This document shows positions 18,126 through 27,392 of a stretch of 64,000 nucleotides of DNA, in pieces (within the stretch, counting starts at the first letter, position 1; each line of letters opens with the position of its first letter). Made by a program: the position numbers and the translations under genes. Source of the DNA: Streptomyces sp. YIM 121038 (lineage in GTDB: Bacteria > Actinomycetota > Actinomycetes > Streptomycetales > Streptomycetaceae); contig NZ_CP030772.1 of NCBI RefSeq assembly GCF_006088715.1, positions 248,001 to 312,000 of the forward strand. The letters run 5' to 3'. The notes beneath the pieces are model-generated. The model had not been told where the DNA came from and did no database searches. It worked only from the letters and a program-made list of their open reading frames with translations.

Positions 18126-21099
18126 AAATATTTCGTGGACACGAAAAGGAAAGAAAGCCCCACCAGCCCCTCCAGTTAGACATAAAGTCTATTTCATTTA
18201 CCCGGAAGTCACGATCTCGCAATTGGCTAACATCAACTCTCTCAATAGCATATCCATAGGGGGGGACGATAGGGATGTCTTCATCAAGGAATCCATCTTG
18301 ACCGATGGTGAGCTTCTGAATTTCGCGAAGCCAGTGCTCTTGATGATAAAAAAGGCCCTTCTCGACGGAGGGCCAGAGGCCGACATTTACCGCTGGTTCC
18401 CGAACCATCGAGTAGTCGATTATAGGGATGCCAACCCCATGGCATCGTTCAGTAATACCGTACTGGATACTGAGGGGAAATCCATTGGCACTATGATGTT
18501 TACACTAGGGAAAAGGTCATCTGACTATACTGCCAATACTGATACCAAGACCGCTGAAGCGTGCAATAGATTCTTCAACGCAGTCGACGCGTATGCGGCA
18601 GGCTCAACGAAGCGTTCCATCAGAGAAACCCTAGGAAACGCAAACCAGCTCTCCATAGGAGGACGACTAGCTGCGACAGCGTATGGCGTGACCTCTACAA
18701 CTCAGATACCAGTTAATGAAATCTCCGTGGGCGTTGTTGCAGGGCGATCCTATGTGATGCTCGATCGAACTTCAACAGCACATGAGGTCGTTCATGGAAT
18801 CGACGCATCTGGGGGGACGAGCGAGCTTGCCGACACAAGAACGATTGAATATAAGCTCGGCGACCAGATCATTAAATCCACTGGAAATTTCGACGAACAG
18901 AGGACGCTTGGAAATCCGCAAGTCTGGAAGGCTTACGCGGAGAAATACGGAGTCTATTCGAGAGAAGAGATAGAAGAGCTATTCAAAACCACGGAAGGGC
19001 AACTCAAGATCAAGAAGAAGCTATTTGAAATCAAGGTCATTAAACCCTGGAAGGAGCTCAGAGATAAACTAGCAAAGCAACTGGAAGGAACTCCTGAAGG
19101 GCTTACAGAGATACGGGAAGGCTACCAGCGGGCACTGGAGACCGTCGAGTACAACCTCAGCAATCCAGACGCCGCAAGAAGAGCATTCATGGCCAAAGAA
19201 TGGGATGTCGTTACCCATTTGCTGGGCGAAGATGTTAATCGATTTGTATATTTCGCGGACGATGCTGACGTAACTGCTCGACTATCCGACGTGAAGATAG
19301 AGGACAAAGCAGTCGCAGAGGCCCTGATCTTATCCCCAAAGGAGATTGCGCAGAAAGTAAATAGCGCTATAAGCCCTGCTGGCGTTAGCGCACCTCTGAC
19401 CGAGGGGACCCCTTCCGAAATCAGGCAAAGAGAGCGAAAAATAAAGAGGGAAATAGAAGCAGAGAAAAAGAAGGCGGCAGACATCTTGAATTCCTGCCGC
19501 AAGGCGAAGCGCTCGGTTAATAGTTTCTGCTCCCTCGTTTTTGATATAACTGGTCGGGGTCATCGGGCAGATGGCTCTGGTCGCAGTGGAGATCCGGCGG
19601 TGGAGAGGCCGCGCACTGAGCAGCGGCAGCTCTCTTCGGATGTGGAGCAGTCGAAGAATGGCGCAGATGTTCGGAACAAGGCAGGCCAGGATCTTGGAGG
19701 CAGGCAGGCCGGTGCTTCCCGTGCCGCCGGGCTGGAGACGAAATACGGATACATAAATCTGGCAGTTGGTGCCGGGGAGCTGGCTTCTTCGAATGCAAGC
19801 TACCGGGACTGGTTCATGTTCGGGACCAGTATGATTCCCCTCTATGGCGGGGGAAAGACTCTGGCTCAGGGTATCAAAGAGAAGGACCCGGCCCTCATCA
19901 CTGCCGGTGCTGCTGACATTCTGCTGGATGTAGGCTCATTTGCAGGCGCTTCAGTCCTTAGTCTGGCCCTTAGCCTTGCTGTTGCCACGTATGAATATAG
20001 CAAGAGGATGAACCTTGCAGCGGACTGGATCAACAAGGCGCTCGTCAAATACGGCGAGAAGATGAATGCGGCGTACGAGAAAGAGTACGCCGATATTGTT
20101 ACCAGGCTCTACGGGGCCACTTCGGAAGAGATTGCCGAGCAGCGAAGGCTGATCGACTCTCAGTACCGCTCTATCGTGCAGCAGAAGCTCGGGAACTTCT
20201 ACAAGGATGTGCAGCCCGGTTCCTCTCCAGAGGAAATTTCCCTGAGGCTACGGACGGGCCTCGATGAGTCCGGCAAGCCACGTGACTGGGAGCGGACTCT
20301 CTCTCAGTCATCCGGAAAAATAGCACAGGCTTTCAAGAAACTGCTCATAGATCTCGAAGAGCTCCGCCAGGTCGTGGACAGCCACATGCGACTCTGGGAT
20401 CCAGATGTGAAACATAATCGTGATAAATCCATGAGAGCTCAGGAGTTCATGGACTGGAAACGATCATTCGAGCTCTACAGGTTTATAGAGCCGGTCTTTG
20501 AAAAGATAGAAGACGACGCAGCAAAGAACGTCACACCTGAGGTAAAGGGACGTGTTGACTCACCCCATGGGTCGCCCTTTGGGCAGAACGCGATGAGATA
20601 CAAACTCAGAGGGCTGGCGTCCCCGCACCCGCTAGTTGCGCATCTGCCCGGAATCTGGGACACGTGGAAGAGCGTGACCGGGTCCCTGGTGAAAAAGCTT
20701 CCGCTCTTGACACCAGACTCTGCTGCCAAAACAATGGGAGCCACCCACAGAAATCACCTGGAATCCGGGAAGGATAAGAAAATTTCACTGCACGGCCGGG
20801 GGCAGTTTACTCACCGAGTGGCATTCCGGAAGTTGTTTTCCGGTGGATGGATGATCACTAGCAGCCGTAAGGATAGGTTCGAGGGCGAGATCATCGCGAC
20901 AGTAGTACCCACGGAAAATCTGGAGTATGAGGTTCGCATGCACCCCGATGCGCCCAGTGAAATCCGGTTTATAGCTGTCTCTTACGAACCCCAGACCTCG
21001 ACATCTCAGGGAGCGCGTTGGGAATCAGGACGTATCAACAAGAGAGGCGACTCGATCAAGATTCCAGGTTTCCGGAATGCCCGGATACAAATCTGGTGA
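17164..21099 (+). CDS. Giant putative zincin-type toxin/effector protein, paralogue B
   Basis: 1311 aa from ATG 17164, the equivalent of the start in paralogue A. Residues 1-320 and the last ~530 are identical to A. The middle (about 320-780) is only moderately similar but keeps the same order of motifs: VRHKVYFIYPEVTIS, ILTDGELLNFAKPVLLMIKK, IPVNEISVGVVAGRSYV, AHEVVHGIDASGGTS (HExxH) and FDEQRTLGNPQVW. The central DNA is visibly poorer in G+C than the flanks. Just before the shared 3' block sits a lysine/glutamate-rich helix (IRQRERKIKREIEAEKKKAA) absent from A. Function is unknown; the conserved HExxH and FDExRTLG point to a metallopeptidase. The tandem arrangement with A, separated only by IS remnants, suggests duplication followed by exchange of the catalytic segment. 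Confidence 0.7.
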   Translation: MPHSKMPDHRSVKSTPGRQGTGTRRQGRAHSNQGGQERRRDYALKELAWRLHRARMGEDPEFNKWAAQRRAAQGWGEWASAQARRLSMAGSGAWMDPLVAEYFGLDPRHPLPQWGTEPASGQRPPAEGPGEHVGRLGKAYYAAGMGLSLTQPFWQQDIRTARSTDDQAQRKAEEEQEKWEQFRKEQREPFLKEWRQRNRQQAHSPAPEKAPLSPGQDSDDPGPAGITYEQFLKAENPAETVPANQPQAGQRLPQTWDTQLANRLLGPEPSSGSWGLPGTTAAPRSEHASKNPLESLTIDDIKNMDWATFKSTFPSTEIDNPNISWTRKGKKAPPAPPVRHKVYFIYPEVTISQLANINSLNSISIGGDDRDVFIKESILTDGELLNFAKPVLLMIKKALLDGGPEADIYRWFPNHRVVDYRDANPMASFSNTVLDTEGKSIGTMMFTLGKRSSDYTANTDTKTAEACNRFFNAVDAYAAGSTKRSIRETLGNANQLSIGGRLAATAYGVTSTTQIPVNEISVGVVAGRSYVMLDRTSTAHEVVHGIDASGGTSELADTRTIEYKLGDQIIKSTGNFDEQRTLGNPQVWKAYAEKYGVYSREEIEELFKTTEGQLKIKKKLFEIKVIKPWKELRDKLAKQLEGTPEGLTEIREGYQRALETVEYNLSNPDAARRAFMAKEWDVVTHLLGEDVNRFVYFADDADVTARLSDVKIEDKAVAEALILSPKEIAQKVNSAISPAGVSAPLTEGTPSEIRQRERKIKREIEAEKKKAADILNSCRKAKRSVNSFCSLVFDITGRGHRADGSGRSGDPAVERPRTEQRQLSSDVEQSKNGADVRNKAGQDLGGRQAGASRAAGLETKYGYINLAVGAGELASSNASYRDWFMFGTSMIPLYGGGKTLAQGIKEKDPALITAGAADILLDVGSFAGASVLSLALSLAVATYEYSKRMNLAADWINKALVKYGEKMNAAYEKEYADIVTRLYGATSEEIAEQRRLIDSQYRSIVQQKLGNFYKDVQPGSSPEEISLRLRTGLDESGKPRDWERTLSQSSGKIAQAFKKLLIDLEELRQVVDSHMRLWDPDVKHNRDKSMRAQEFMDWKRSFELYRFIEPVFEKIEDDAAKNVTPEVKGRVDSPHGSPFGQNAMRYKLRGLASPHPLVAHLPGIWDTWKSVTGSLVKKLPLLTPDSAAKTMGATHRNHLESGKDKKISLHGRGQFTHRVAFRKLFSGGWMITSSRKDRFEGEIIATVVPTENLEYEVRMHPDAPSEIRFIAVSYEPQTSTSQGARWESGRINKRGDSIKIPGFRNARIQIW

Positions 21100-21186
21100 A
21101 AGCTGTCCCGCAGAGGCTCGGTGAGGTCGTGACGTAAGGCCTGTTTGTGCAGGCAGCGGGCATAAAAACCCGTGCTCATGCGGGCT
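19509..21186 (+). repeat. 3' identical block of the giant gene pair, copy B (partner 12163-13840)
   Basis: Partner of 12163-13840. It ends at 21186, one or two bases before an IS5-family element begins, whereas copy A continues into unrelated sequence. Confidence 0.9.
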
Positions 21187-21187
21187 A

Positions 21188-22053
21188 AGGCTTGTCCCGT
21201 AAATGATCTACGGTATGCCGGTTGGCCTGCGGCGTTTACCCGTCACCCGGCCAGGGTGGGGTTGTGCAGGCGGGCGATGCCGAGGATGGCGTGGTGGACG
21301 CCGTCGCCTTTCAGGCGGCAGTCGCGGAGGATCTTCCAGGTTTTCATCCGGGCGAAGGCGTGCTCGACCCGGGCGCGGACTTTGCGGTGGGAGGTGTTGT
21401 GGTCTTCTTTGCAGGCCGGGAGTTCGGACTGGCCCGGCTCACGGCGGTGCGGGATGACCAGACCGGTTCCCCGGTAGCCTCCGTCCGCGATCACCGTGGT
21501 CCGGCCGACGGCGGCCTTCGTACCGGACAGCTCCCACGCCTTGCAGTCGTTGCGGTTGCCGGGCAGTGGGCGCCCGACGGCTACGACCAGGCGGGTGTCG
21601 GCGTCGATGACGACCTGGTGGCTGGTGGAGTACCGGTAGTTCTTCGACTGCTCGGCGACCGTGTGGTCACGAGTGGGGACCAGGGTGCCGGCCACGATCA
21701 GGACGGTGCCCTTGCGGAACCGCTTGCGCTGCTGGAGGGCGAGCGCCGGCCCGACCTGGTCGATGATGCGGTCGGCGGCCGACTTCGACACCCCGAACAA
21801 CGGGGCAAGCTGCCGCAGGGTCAGATTGGTGCGCCAGTACGCGGCGACCAGCAGAACCCGGTCCTCCAGCGGCAGGCTCCACGGCCTGCCCTTGCGGACC
21901 GGGCCCGCACCCTCTCGCCGCAACGCGGCGATCAACCTGCCGAACTGACGTGGACTCAGCCCAGTGAACCGGGCTATCCAGGACGGCTCCGACCCCGTGA
22001 TCACACCAGCCACAGCAAGATCATCCCACCCGTGACCAGCAGCTACGGGACAC
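21188..22053 (-). mobile_element. IS5-family element with intact transposase
   Basis: The ends share TTGTCCCGTA (21191, left) with its near complement TACGGGACAC (ending near 22053, right). It abuts the 3' end of the duplicated giant-gene block. Confidence 0.7.
21243..22004 (-). CDS. IS5-family transposase (intact)
   Basis: I placed the start at GTG 22004 (VITGSEPSWIARFTGLSPRQ) because the open frame further upstream lies outside the element's inverted repeat. It carries a helix-turn-helix segment (LTLRQLAPLFGVSKSAADRI), then a DDE_Tnp_4 core: GTLVPTRDHTVAEQSKNYRY, GNRNDCKAWELSG, TVIADGGYRGTGLVIPHR and RARVEHAFARMKTWKILRD. About 253 aa, which is full length. No lesion is seen, so this copy may be functional. 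Confidence 0.8.
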   Translation of the reverse strand: MITGSEPSWIARFTGLSPRQFGRLIAALRREGAGPVRKGRPWSLPLEDRVLLVAAYWRTNLTLRQLAPLFGVSKSAADRIIDQVGPALALQQRKRFRKGTVLIVAGTLVPTRDHTVAEQSKNYRYSTSHQVVIDADTRLVVAVGRPLPGNRNDCKAWELSGTKAAVGRTTVIADGGYRGTGLVIPHRREPGQSELPACKEDHNTSHRKVRARVEHAFARMKTWKILRDCRLKGDGVHHAILGIARLHNPTLAG

Positions 22054-22153
22054 CCCTCAGGGGTCTGTAAAGCTTGCGGGTCTTCCAAGATCTTCGTAGC
22101 CGGTGATCGAGTGAACTGGTCTGTGGTGCTGGGGTGTTGACGGTGACGCGCTG

Positions 22154-22766
22154 ATGGTGTGTGCCATCGAGTTGGAGGACCTGCTGCCGCAGCTGGCCGC
22201 GGTGCAGGTTGACACGGTTGAGGCCGGCAAGGATCTCGTCCGGATCACGGCGCGGACGCCTGCCGGTGTCCCGGTGGCCTGCCCGGGATGCGGGCAGGCG
22301 TCGGACTGGGAGCATAGCCGGTATGTGCGGCATGTCGTGGACGAGGCGGTCGGGGGCCGCCCGGTGATGATCGACCTGGCGGTGCGGCGGCTCTACTGCG
22401 AGAACCCGGAGTGCGTGAAGCTGACGTTCGCCGAGCAGGTCGAGGGGCTGACGGTGCGCTACCAGCGCCGGACGCCGGCCCTGCAGGCCGTGGTGGAGGC
22501 GGTGGCCCGCGCTCTGGCGGGCACGGCCGACGCCCGGTTGCTTCTGCGCCTGCACCAGGTGCTCAGCTGGGCCACGCTGCTGGCCTGCCTGTTGCGCATC
22601 CCGCTGCCCGAGCGGCCCGTGCCGAAGGCACTGGGAATCGACGAGTTCGCCCTGCGCAGGGGAAAGCGGACCGACGCCGACCCCGCCATCACGCAATGCA
22701 TGGACCGCTGGCACCTGTGGCACGGCCTGGCCGAGGCAGCTCGGAAGGCGGACACGGGGTTCATGC
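22154..22766 (+). pseudogene. ISL3-family transposase, internal deletion and truncation
   Basis: The N-terminal zinc-binding region is present (ACPGCGQASDWEHSRYVRHV, LYCENPECVKLTFAEQVEGL) and the active-site lead-in LGIDEFALRRGKR follows. The sequence then jumps to ITQCMDRWHLWHGLAEAARK, skipping the segment between the first Asp and the middle of the protein. The remainder is removed by the IS3 element that begins about 22767. Confidence 0.75.
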
Positions 22767-23655
22767 TGCGAGTGTGATTTTACGTTCTGTCTGTAGCTGC
22801 TGTTCGAACTCGGCAGGTGAGAGGTAGTTGAGGGCGCTGTGGCGCCTTCGGGCGTTGTAGTAGGTGGGCCACTGGAAGATCTCCAGCCTCGCCTGACGCA
22901 TCGTTGAGAACAGCCTCTCGTGCATCGTCTCCCTCTTGAGCCCCTGCCAGAACGACCCGGCGAGGGCGTTGTCGTAACTCGAGCCGGCCCGGCCCCTGCT
23001 CCTGCGGATCCCGACACCGTCGCAGACCTGCGCGAACGCGTCCGACGTGTACTGCGAACCCCTGTCCGCGTTGAAGATCACCCCGGCCACGCCGCCACCC
23101 CGCGTGGCCACGGCCATCGTCAGGGCATCGATGACCAGTTCGGCACGCATGTGGGTGGCCATCGAATGACCGAGCGCCCGGTGTGAGCAGATGTCCAGGA
23201 CGCAGGCGAGATACAGCCACGAGCCTCCGACCTGCACGTATGTGATGTCGCCGCACCACTTCTCGTTCAGCTGCCCGGCGGAGAAGCCGCGTTGGACAAG
23301 GCCGGGGGTAGGCGGTGCGAGCCGGTCCGGGACCGTGGTGCGCCTGCGGCGGCACAGGTGGCGGCCCTCGATCCGATGCAGACGCATCAACCGCTCGACA
23401 CGCTTGTGGTTGACGGTGTGCCCGAAGCCCCGCAGCTCGGCATGGACGCGTCTGACTCCGTACGTTCCTTTGCGCGTGGTGTGGACCTCACGGATCTCCG
23501 TGACCAGGGCGTCGTCGGCGGCCGCTCCGTGCGGGTCTTCGCGCCGGCAACCCACCGGTAGCAGCCGGAGCGAGAGACCCGAAGAACCCGGCATATCCAC
23601 TGAACACCGAAGGTCTCGGCGTGGACGGAGACGAAGTCCCAGCGGCGGTTCTTCA
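22761..23655 (-). pseudogene. IS3-family orfB with frameshift and missing catalytic Glu
   Basis: Integrase-type transposase. The N-terminal piece MKNRRWDFVSVHAETFGVQW...SGCYRWVAGAKTR is separated by a frameshift near 23550 from DDALVTEIREVHTTRKGTYG. The core has EKWCGDITYVQVGGSW (first Asp) and IFNADRGSQYTSDAF (second Asp). The third acid, normally in the motif DNALAESFWQGLK, reads DNALAGSFWQGLK, so the catalytic Glu is replaced by Gly. Both lesions predict an inactive enzyme. Confidence 0.78.
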
Positions 23656-23657
23656 CT

Positions 23658-23981
23658 TCATCTCCTTCGCGAATAGGCTGCCGCCCGACGCAGGATCTCC
23701 CGCTCGAGCCCCCACTCCTTCTCGGCCTTGCGCAGCCGGCCGTTCTCCGCCCGCAGCCGGGCCAGTTCCTCATCTCGGCTCTCCCCGGTCTGACCGTCAC
23801 AGCCGTGACCATGGCCCGCCTGCTCGACGGCCTGGCGCACCCAGCTCCGCAGGGTCTCGCCGATCACCCCGACATCCGCCGCGACCGCCGCATATGTGCG
23901 TTGCCCGCCCGCCGCGCGGTACAGCGCCACCGCGTCGTTCCTGAACTCCTCCGGATACGGAGACTTCCGCCCCACCAGGAC
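23658..23981 (-). CDS. IS3-family orfA
   Basis: Short helix-turn-helix protein, KSPYPEEFRNDAVALYRAAG, then RTYAAVAADVGVIGETLRSW and a C-terminal coiled coil (EELARLRAENGRLRKAEKEW). The likely start is the GTG in VGRKSPYPEEF. The upstream frame is open to 24023 but looks unrelated. It would normally be fused to orfB by a frameshift. The partner orfB here is damaged. Confidence 0.65.
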   Translation of the reverse strand, partial: VLVGRKSPYPEEFRNDAVALYRAAGGQRTYAAVAADVGVIGETLRSWVRQAVEQAGHGHGCDGQTGESRDEELARLRAENGRLRKAEKEWGLEREILRRAAAYSRRR

Positions 23982-24039
23982 ACCTTCTTTTGGATCTCCA
24001 AAATCCATCGACAGTGTGCCCACACCACCGAGGTCGCCT

Positions 24040-24474
24040 CATACCGCCTGTGGGAAGCGGCCGCCCCAACTGGGACTGATTTGCTATGTCACATGGCCCG
24101 ACGGCCCTCACCTGCCGGCCTTCCGGCCGCTGACGGACGGATCACATGAGTCGTTCCCACTCAACCCGAAAGTCCGTCGCCGTCGCGCGGTCCAGCGTCA
24201 CCGAGGGTCGGACATCGAGGAGCCATCGGGGATCCCGGTGCGGGTTGTCGAATACGAGACGAACCGGGAAGGCAAAGACGAAATCTTCTTCCTGATCACC
24301 ACCATCATGGACCCGGACCAGGCAGGCGCCGCCGAACTCGCCGCCGCCTACGCCAAACGCTGGGATTTCGCGTCGAGCCTGGACGGAATCAAGACCCAAC
24401 GCGGATGCGGCGGCGTATTAAGCTCAAAGACACCCGACATGGTCGAGCAAGATATTTAGGCACTGCTCCTGAGT
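24040..24474 (+). pseudogene. IS4-family transposase remnant, 5' portion
   Basis: Decayed reading in several frames: VASYRLWEAAAPTGTDLLC, then IPVRVVEYETNREGKDEIFF, DPDQAGAAELAAAYAKRWDF and SSKTPDMVEQDI followed by TAG where Trp is expected (EQDIWALLL). The gene is interrupted at 24475 by the IS5-type element and resumes after the IS3 copy at 26701. Confidence 0.7.
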
Positions 24475-25379
24475 GAACCTCTTTCATCCTGGGTACGTGC
24501 AGGTCAGGAGTGTGTGGACGGCTTGGACGATGGTGTTGATGCGGCGGGTGGAGTATCTGGCCTGTCGGAGCAGTCGCCAGGTCTTCAGCTGGGTGAAGGC
24601 GCGTTCCCCAGGAGCCCGCAGCCGGGCGTGCTCGCGGTTGAATTGCTGGTAGTGCTCGGGTTGTTCACGGATTCCCTTGGAGGGGGTGCGGACGGTGGCG
24701 CCGGCTCCTTGGTAGGCGCGGTCGGCGAGGATGAGGATCTGCCGGGTGAGGCAGGCCTGGACGATGCCGTGGGCGCGGGCCGTGGTCAGGTCATGCGTGC
24801 GGCCGGGGGTGGCCCTGGAGAACCACAGGGGTGTGCCGTCCGGGCGGGCGATGACCTGCACGTTCATGCCGTGCTGCTTGTGCTTCATCGAGTAGTACGG
24901 CTTGTCCGCGGCGATGCGGTCGGTGGGGATCAGGGTGCCGTCAACGATGACGAAGTCGCCCTCGCCCAGCCCGGTCAGGGCCTCGTGCAGGCCCGGCGCC
25001 CAGGCGGCCAGGCGGCCAGGACGTCGAGAGTCTCGTCGACGTAGCGCCAGGCGGTTGCCTCGGACACTCCGAATCCGGCGCCGACCTGCCGGTAGGTCGC
25101 ATTCTTGCGTAAGTGGGCCAGGGCGAGAAGGGCCTGTTGGAAGCAGCTCAACTCGCGCCAGGGGGAGCGCAGTTCACGTCTTCGGGCGTAGATGAGCCAG
25201 GCGACATGCCCAACCAGCTCGTACGGCACGTCGAGCGTGGAAGGATACGGAACCAACAGAGCCCCTCGGTTGCCGGTGTGATGAGTGAGATCACCACGCC
25301 AACGACCAGGGGCTCTGCCTCGTCACCACACCCCGCTGACCTGCCATTTCACCCTCCCGGAACAGGATGAAAGAGGTTC
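24475..25379 (-). mobile_element. IS5-type element, copy B, inverted relative to copy A (2154-3058)
   Basis: 905 bp, same ends and same length as copy A, inserted into the IS4-family gene. The inverted repeat here can be extended to GAGTGAACCTC/GAGGTTCACTC. The two copies are 22 kb apart in opposite orientation, so recombination between them could invert the intervening region, including both giant genes. Confidence 0.85.
24484..25256 (-). pseudogene. IS5-type transposase with 8-bp duplication frameshift (copy B)
   Basis: Same coding content as 2277-3049. The duplicated 8-bp unit (GCGGCCAG on the plus strand) lies at 25004-25011 and 25012-25019, the identical position. The C-terminus ends LLTCTYPG instead of LLTCTYSG. 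An element with the same inactivating lesion at two places implies copying after the lesion arose, or that the lesion is tolerated. Confidence 0.8.
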
Positions 25380-25407
25380 ACTCACTACGTGGTCCGATCA
25401 GCAGATG

Positions 25408-26700
25408 TGAGGGGCCCCGAAGTTTCCGGACAGGGACCCAATAGGGTTTCCCTGAACAGGGAACGAGGAAGCACGATGTGGCGTCACTCAGCAAGTACAC
25501 ACCCGAGTTCCGTGAAGAAGCCGTCCGGGTCGCGCTGAGCTCGAGTAAGACGATCTCCGAAGCAGGCCGCGAGCCCGGGATGAACCCCGAAACCCTCCGG
25601 GGCTGGGTGAAGAAACACAAGGCACGCCAGGAGCCGGCGCCAGACGCGGAACTGACGCTCAGCGAACGAGCACGCCTCAAAGAGCTGGAACGCCGGATCC
25701 GCGAAGCCGAGATGGAAAACACCTTCCTGAAAAAAGCCGCAGCGTACTTCGCGGGGGATCCCCGGCAGCGAGCACGTACGAGTTCATCAACGAGACGCGG
25801 CTCGACACGACGGAGTACGCGTACAGCGTCGGGTACAGGTGCAAGCGACTCGGCGTCTCCAAATCCGGCTACTACGACTGGCGAGGCCGTCCCGAATCCG
25901 CGACAGCCGAACGGCGTGAGGAACTGAAACTGCTCATCACGAAGGCGTTCGAGGACTCCGACAGCACCTACAGCCACCGGCGCATCCACGCACAACCGCA
26001 CCGCCGGGACGTCACCGCCGGCCTGGAGCCGGCCCGCCGCCTCACGCGCGAACCGGGCCTGGAGCCCTCCCAGCCGAAGCCGAAACGCTCCGGCCTCACC
26101 CAGGGCACCCCCGGCCCCGCGCCCGACCTCGCCGGCCGGAACTTCACCGCCGACACTCCCGGCCAAAAGCCGGTCGGGGACATCACCTACGCGTCCACCA
26201 GTGAGAGGTGACTGTACCTGGCGACCGCCATCGACCGCCGCACGAAGGAAGCCATCGGCTACGCCATGGACGACCACTACCACACCCCCCTCACATCCCG
26301 GGCCATCCGCAACACAGCCCGGAACAGGAAACTCACAGACGGCACAATATTCCACTCGGACCGCGGATCGAACTACAGGCCAGCCGAGCACGGTGAGACA
26401 TTGAAACACCTCGGCCTTCCACGTTCCGCCGGACGGACCGGGACCTGTTTCAGTAACACTATGACGGAATCATTCTTCGCGGCGCTGAAGAACGAGCGTG
26501 TATCCAGGATGACTTACCTGACACGCGAAGCCACCCGGCAGGACATCACTCGGTACATCGAATCCTGGCACAAACACAAACACCTCCACTCAGCAGTGGG
26601 TAACCGCCCACCTCGCGAAGCCCACACCGAATACCAGACGCTGCACATCACGGCGTGAAGTCATCACCAGACACCTGCCCGGAAAGCGCGAGACCCCTCA
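25408..26700 (+). mobile_element. IS3-family element, copy 2, with ATG target duplication
   Basis: 1,293 bp, near-identical to 15787-17080. The triplet ATG occurs directly outside both ends (25405-25407 and 26701-26703), a 3-bp target duplication as usual for IS3. It sits inside the IS4-family pseudogene, so it inserted after that element. Confidence 0.88.
25478..26658 (+). pseudogene. IS3-family transposase orfA/orfB, copy 2, single stop
   Basis: OrfA as in copy 1. OrfB is open from the GEF/EFINETRLDTT region through GDITYASTSER to a TGA at 26209-26211 replacing Trp, then open again through FHSDRGSNYRPAEH and MTESFFAALKNE to the stop at 26658. Apart from that one codon the transposase would be complete. 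The same TGA in copy 1 shows that the nonsense change predates the spread of the two copies. Confidence 0.8.
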
Positions 26701-27000
26701 ATGTGTGAAGCCGCCGACCAGGCCGATACTGACCCAGACCGCCTGTCGTTCATTCGATCACTGCGCATCATCCGCCACCAAATCACCGGCTAGGCGAGAG
26801 TTTCCTCTGCCCGTCTCGCCAAGACCATTGAAGCCGCCCGCACGGAAATCACTGAAAGGCCCAACCCCCGCTGGAGACACAGGAGCAGCCCACGAGCTGT
26901 CAAACGAATCCATATCCATACCTACAGAAGGAAGCGACCTACCTACAACACACTCTGCCACCCTGACCCACCTGCCGTCAAAATTCTCGCCGTTTTCTAA
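26701..27000 (+). pseudogene. IS4-family transposase remnant, 3' portion
   Basis: Resumes the gene interrupted at 24475: MCEAADQADTDPDRLSFIRS, LRIIRHQITG then a stop, followed by LAKTIEAARTEITERPNPRW and PRAVKRIHIHTYRRKRPT. This matches the C-terminal part of actinomycete IS4 transposases. The pieces plus the two inserted elements form a nested structure. Confidence 0.65.
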
Positions 27001-27089
27001 CTAAGTGACATTGCTCCTCAGACTGCCGAACTTTCCCACCCCCCACCTGCGCCGAAATATCCCGCCAGCTGCCGAAATGAGCGCCAATC

Positions 27090-27392
27090 ATGAAGGAAAG
27101 AGAGAATCTCAAAAGATCTTGGCGTGGAATAGTCGCCTTCGTCCTATCCCTTGGAATATCTGTTTCCCTATGCGTCTCGCTAATTATCGTATCACTTTCA
27201 ACTCATCCCATATCTCAACAATTTGCCGGCGTACTGTCGGCGCTCTGCGGCGCCACGGTGGGAGCACTAGCGACGTACCTCGGGTCTGCCGGACAGCAAT
27301 CGAAACCTACTCGCCCCACTAGACCCCAGGAAGGAACTCCCCACGGGGAGCCACAAGCCCATACCGGCGAAAGCTCAAACTCCTCTCATTGA
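27090..27392 (+). CDS. Small two-helix membrane protein, function unknown
   Basis: 100 codons, MKERENLKRSWRGIVAFVLS..., with two hydrophobic segments (about residues 13-36 and 45-67: GIVAFVLSLGISVSLCVSLI and FAGVLSALCGATVGALATYL) and a hydrophilic proline/serine-rich tail. G+C content is lower than that of its neighbours. The stop codon is created by the left end of the IS5-type element at 27386, so the native C-terminus is probably lost. No family is recognised. No strong ribosome binding site is seen before the ATG. Confidence 0.5.
   Translation: MKERENLKRSWRGIVAFVLSLGISVSLCVSLIIVSLSTHPISQQFAGVLSALCGATVGALATYLGSAGQQSKPTRPTRPQEGTPHGEPQAHTGESSNSSH

Noticed and set aside
26705..27004. A 99-codon plus-strand frame as an independent gene
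   Set aside because: The frame beside it matches the C-terminus of IS4 transposases, which explains the region better.
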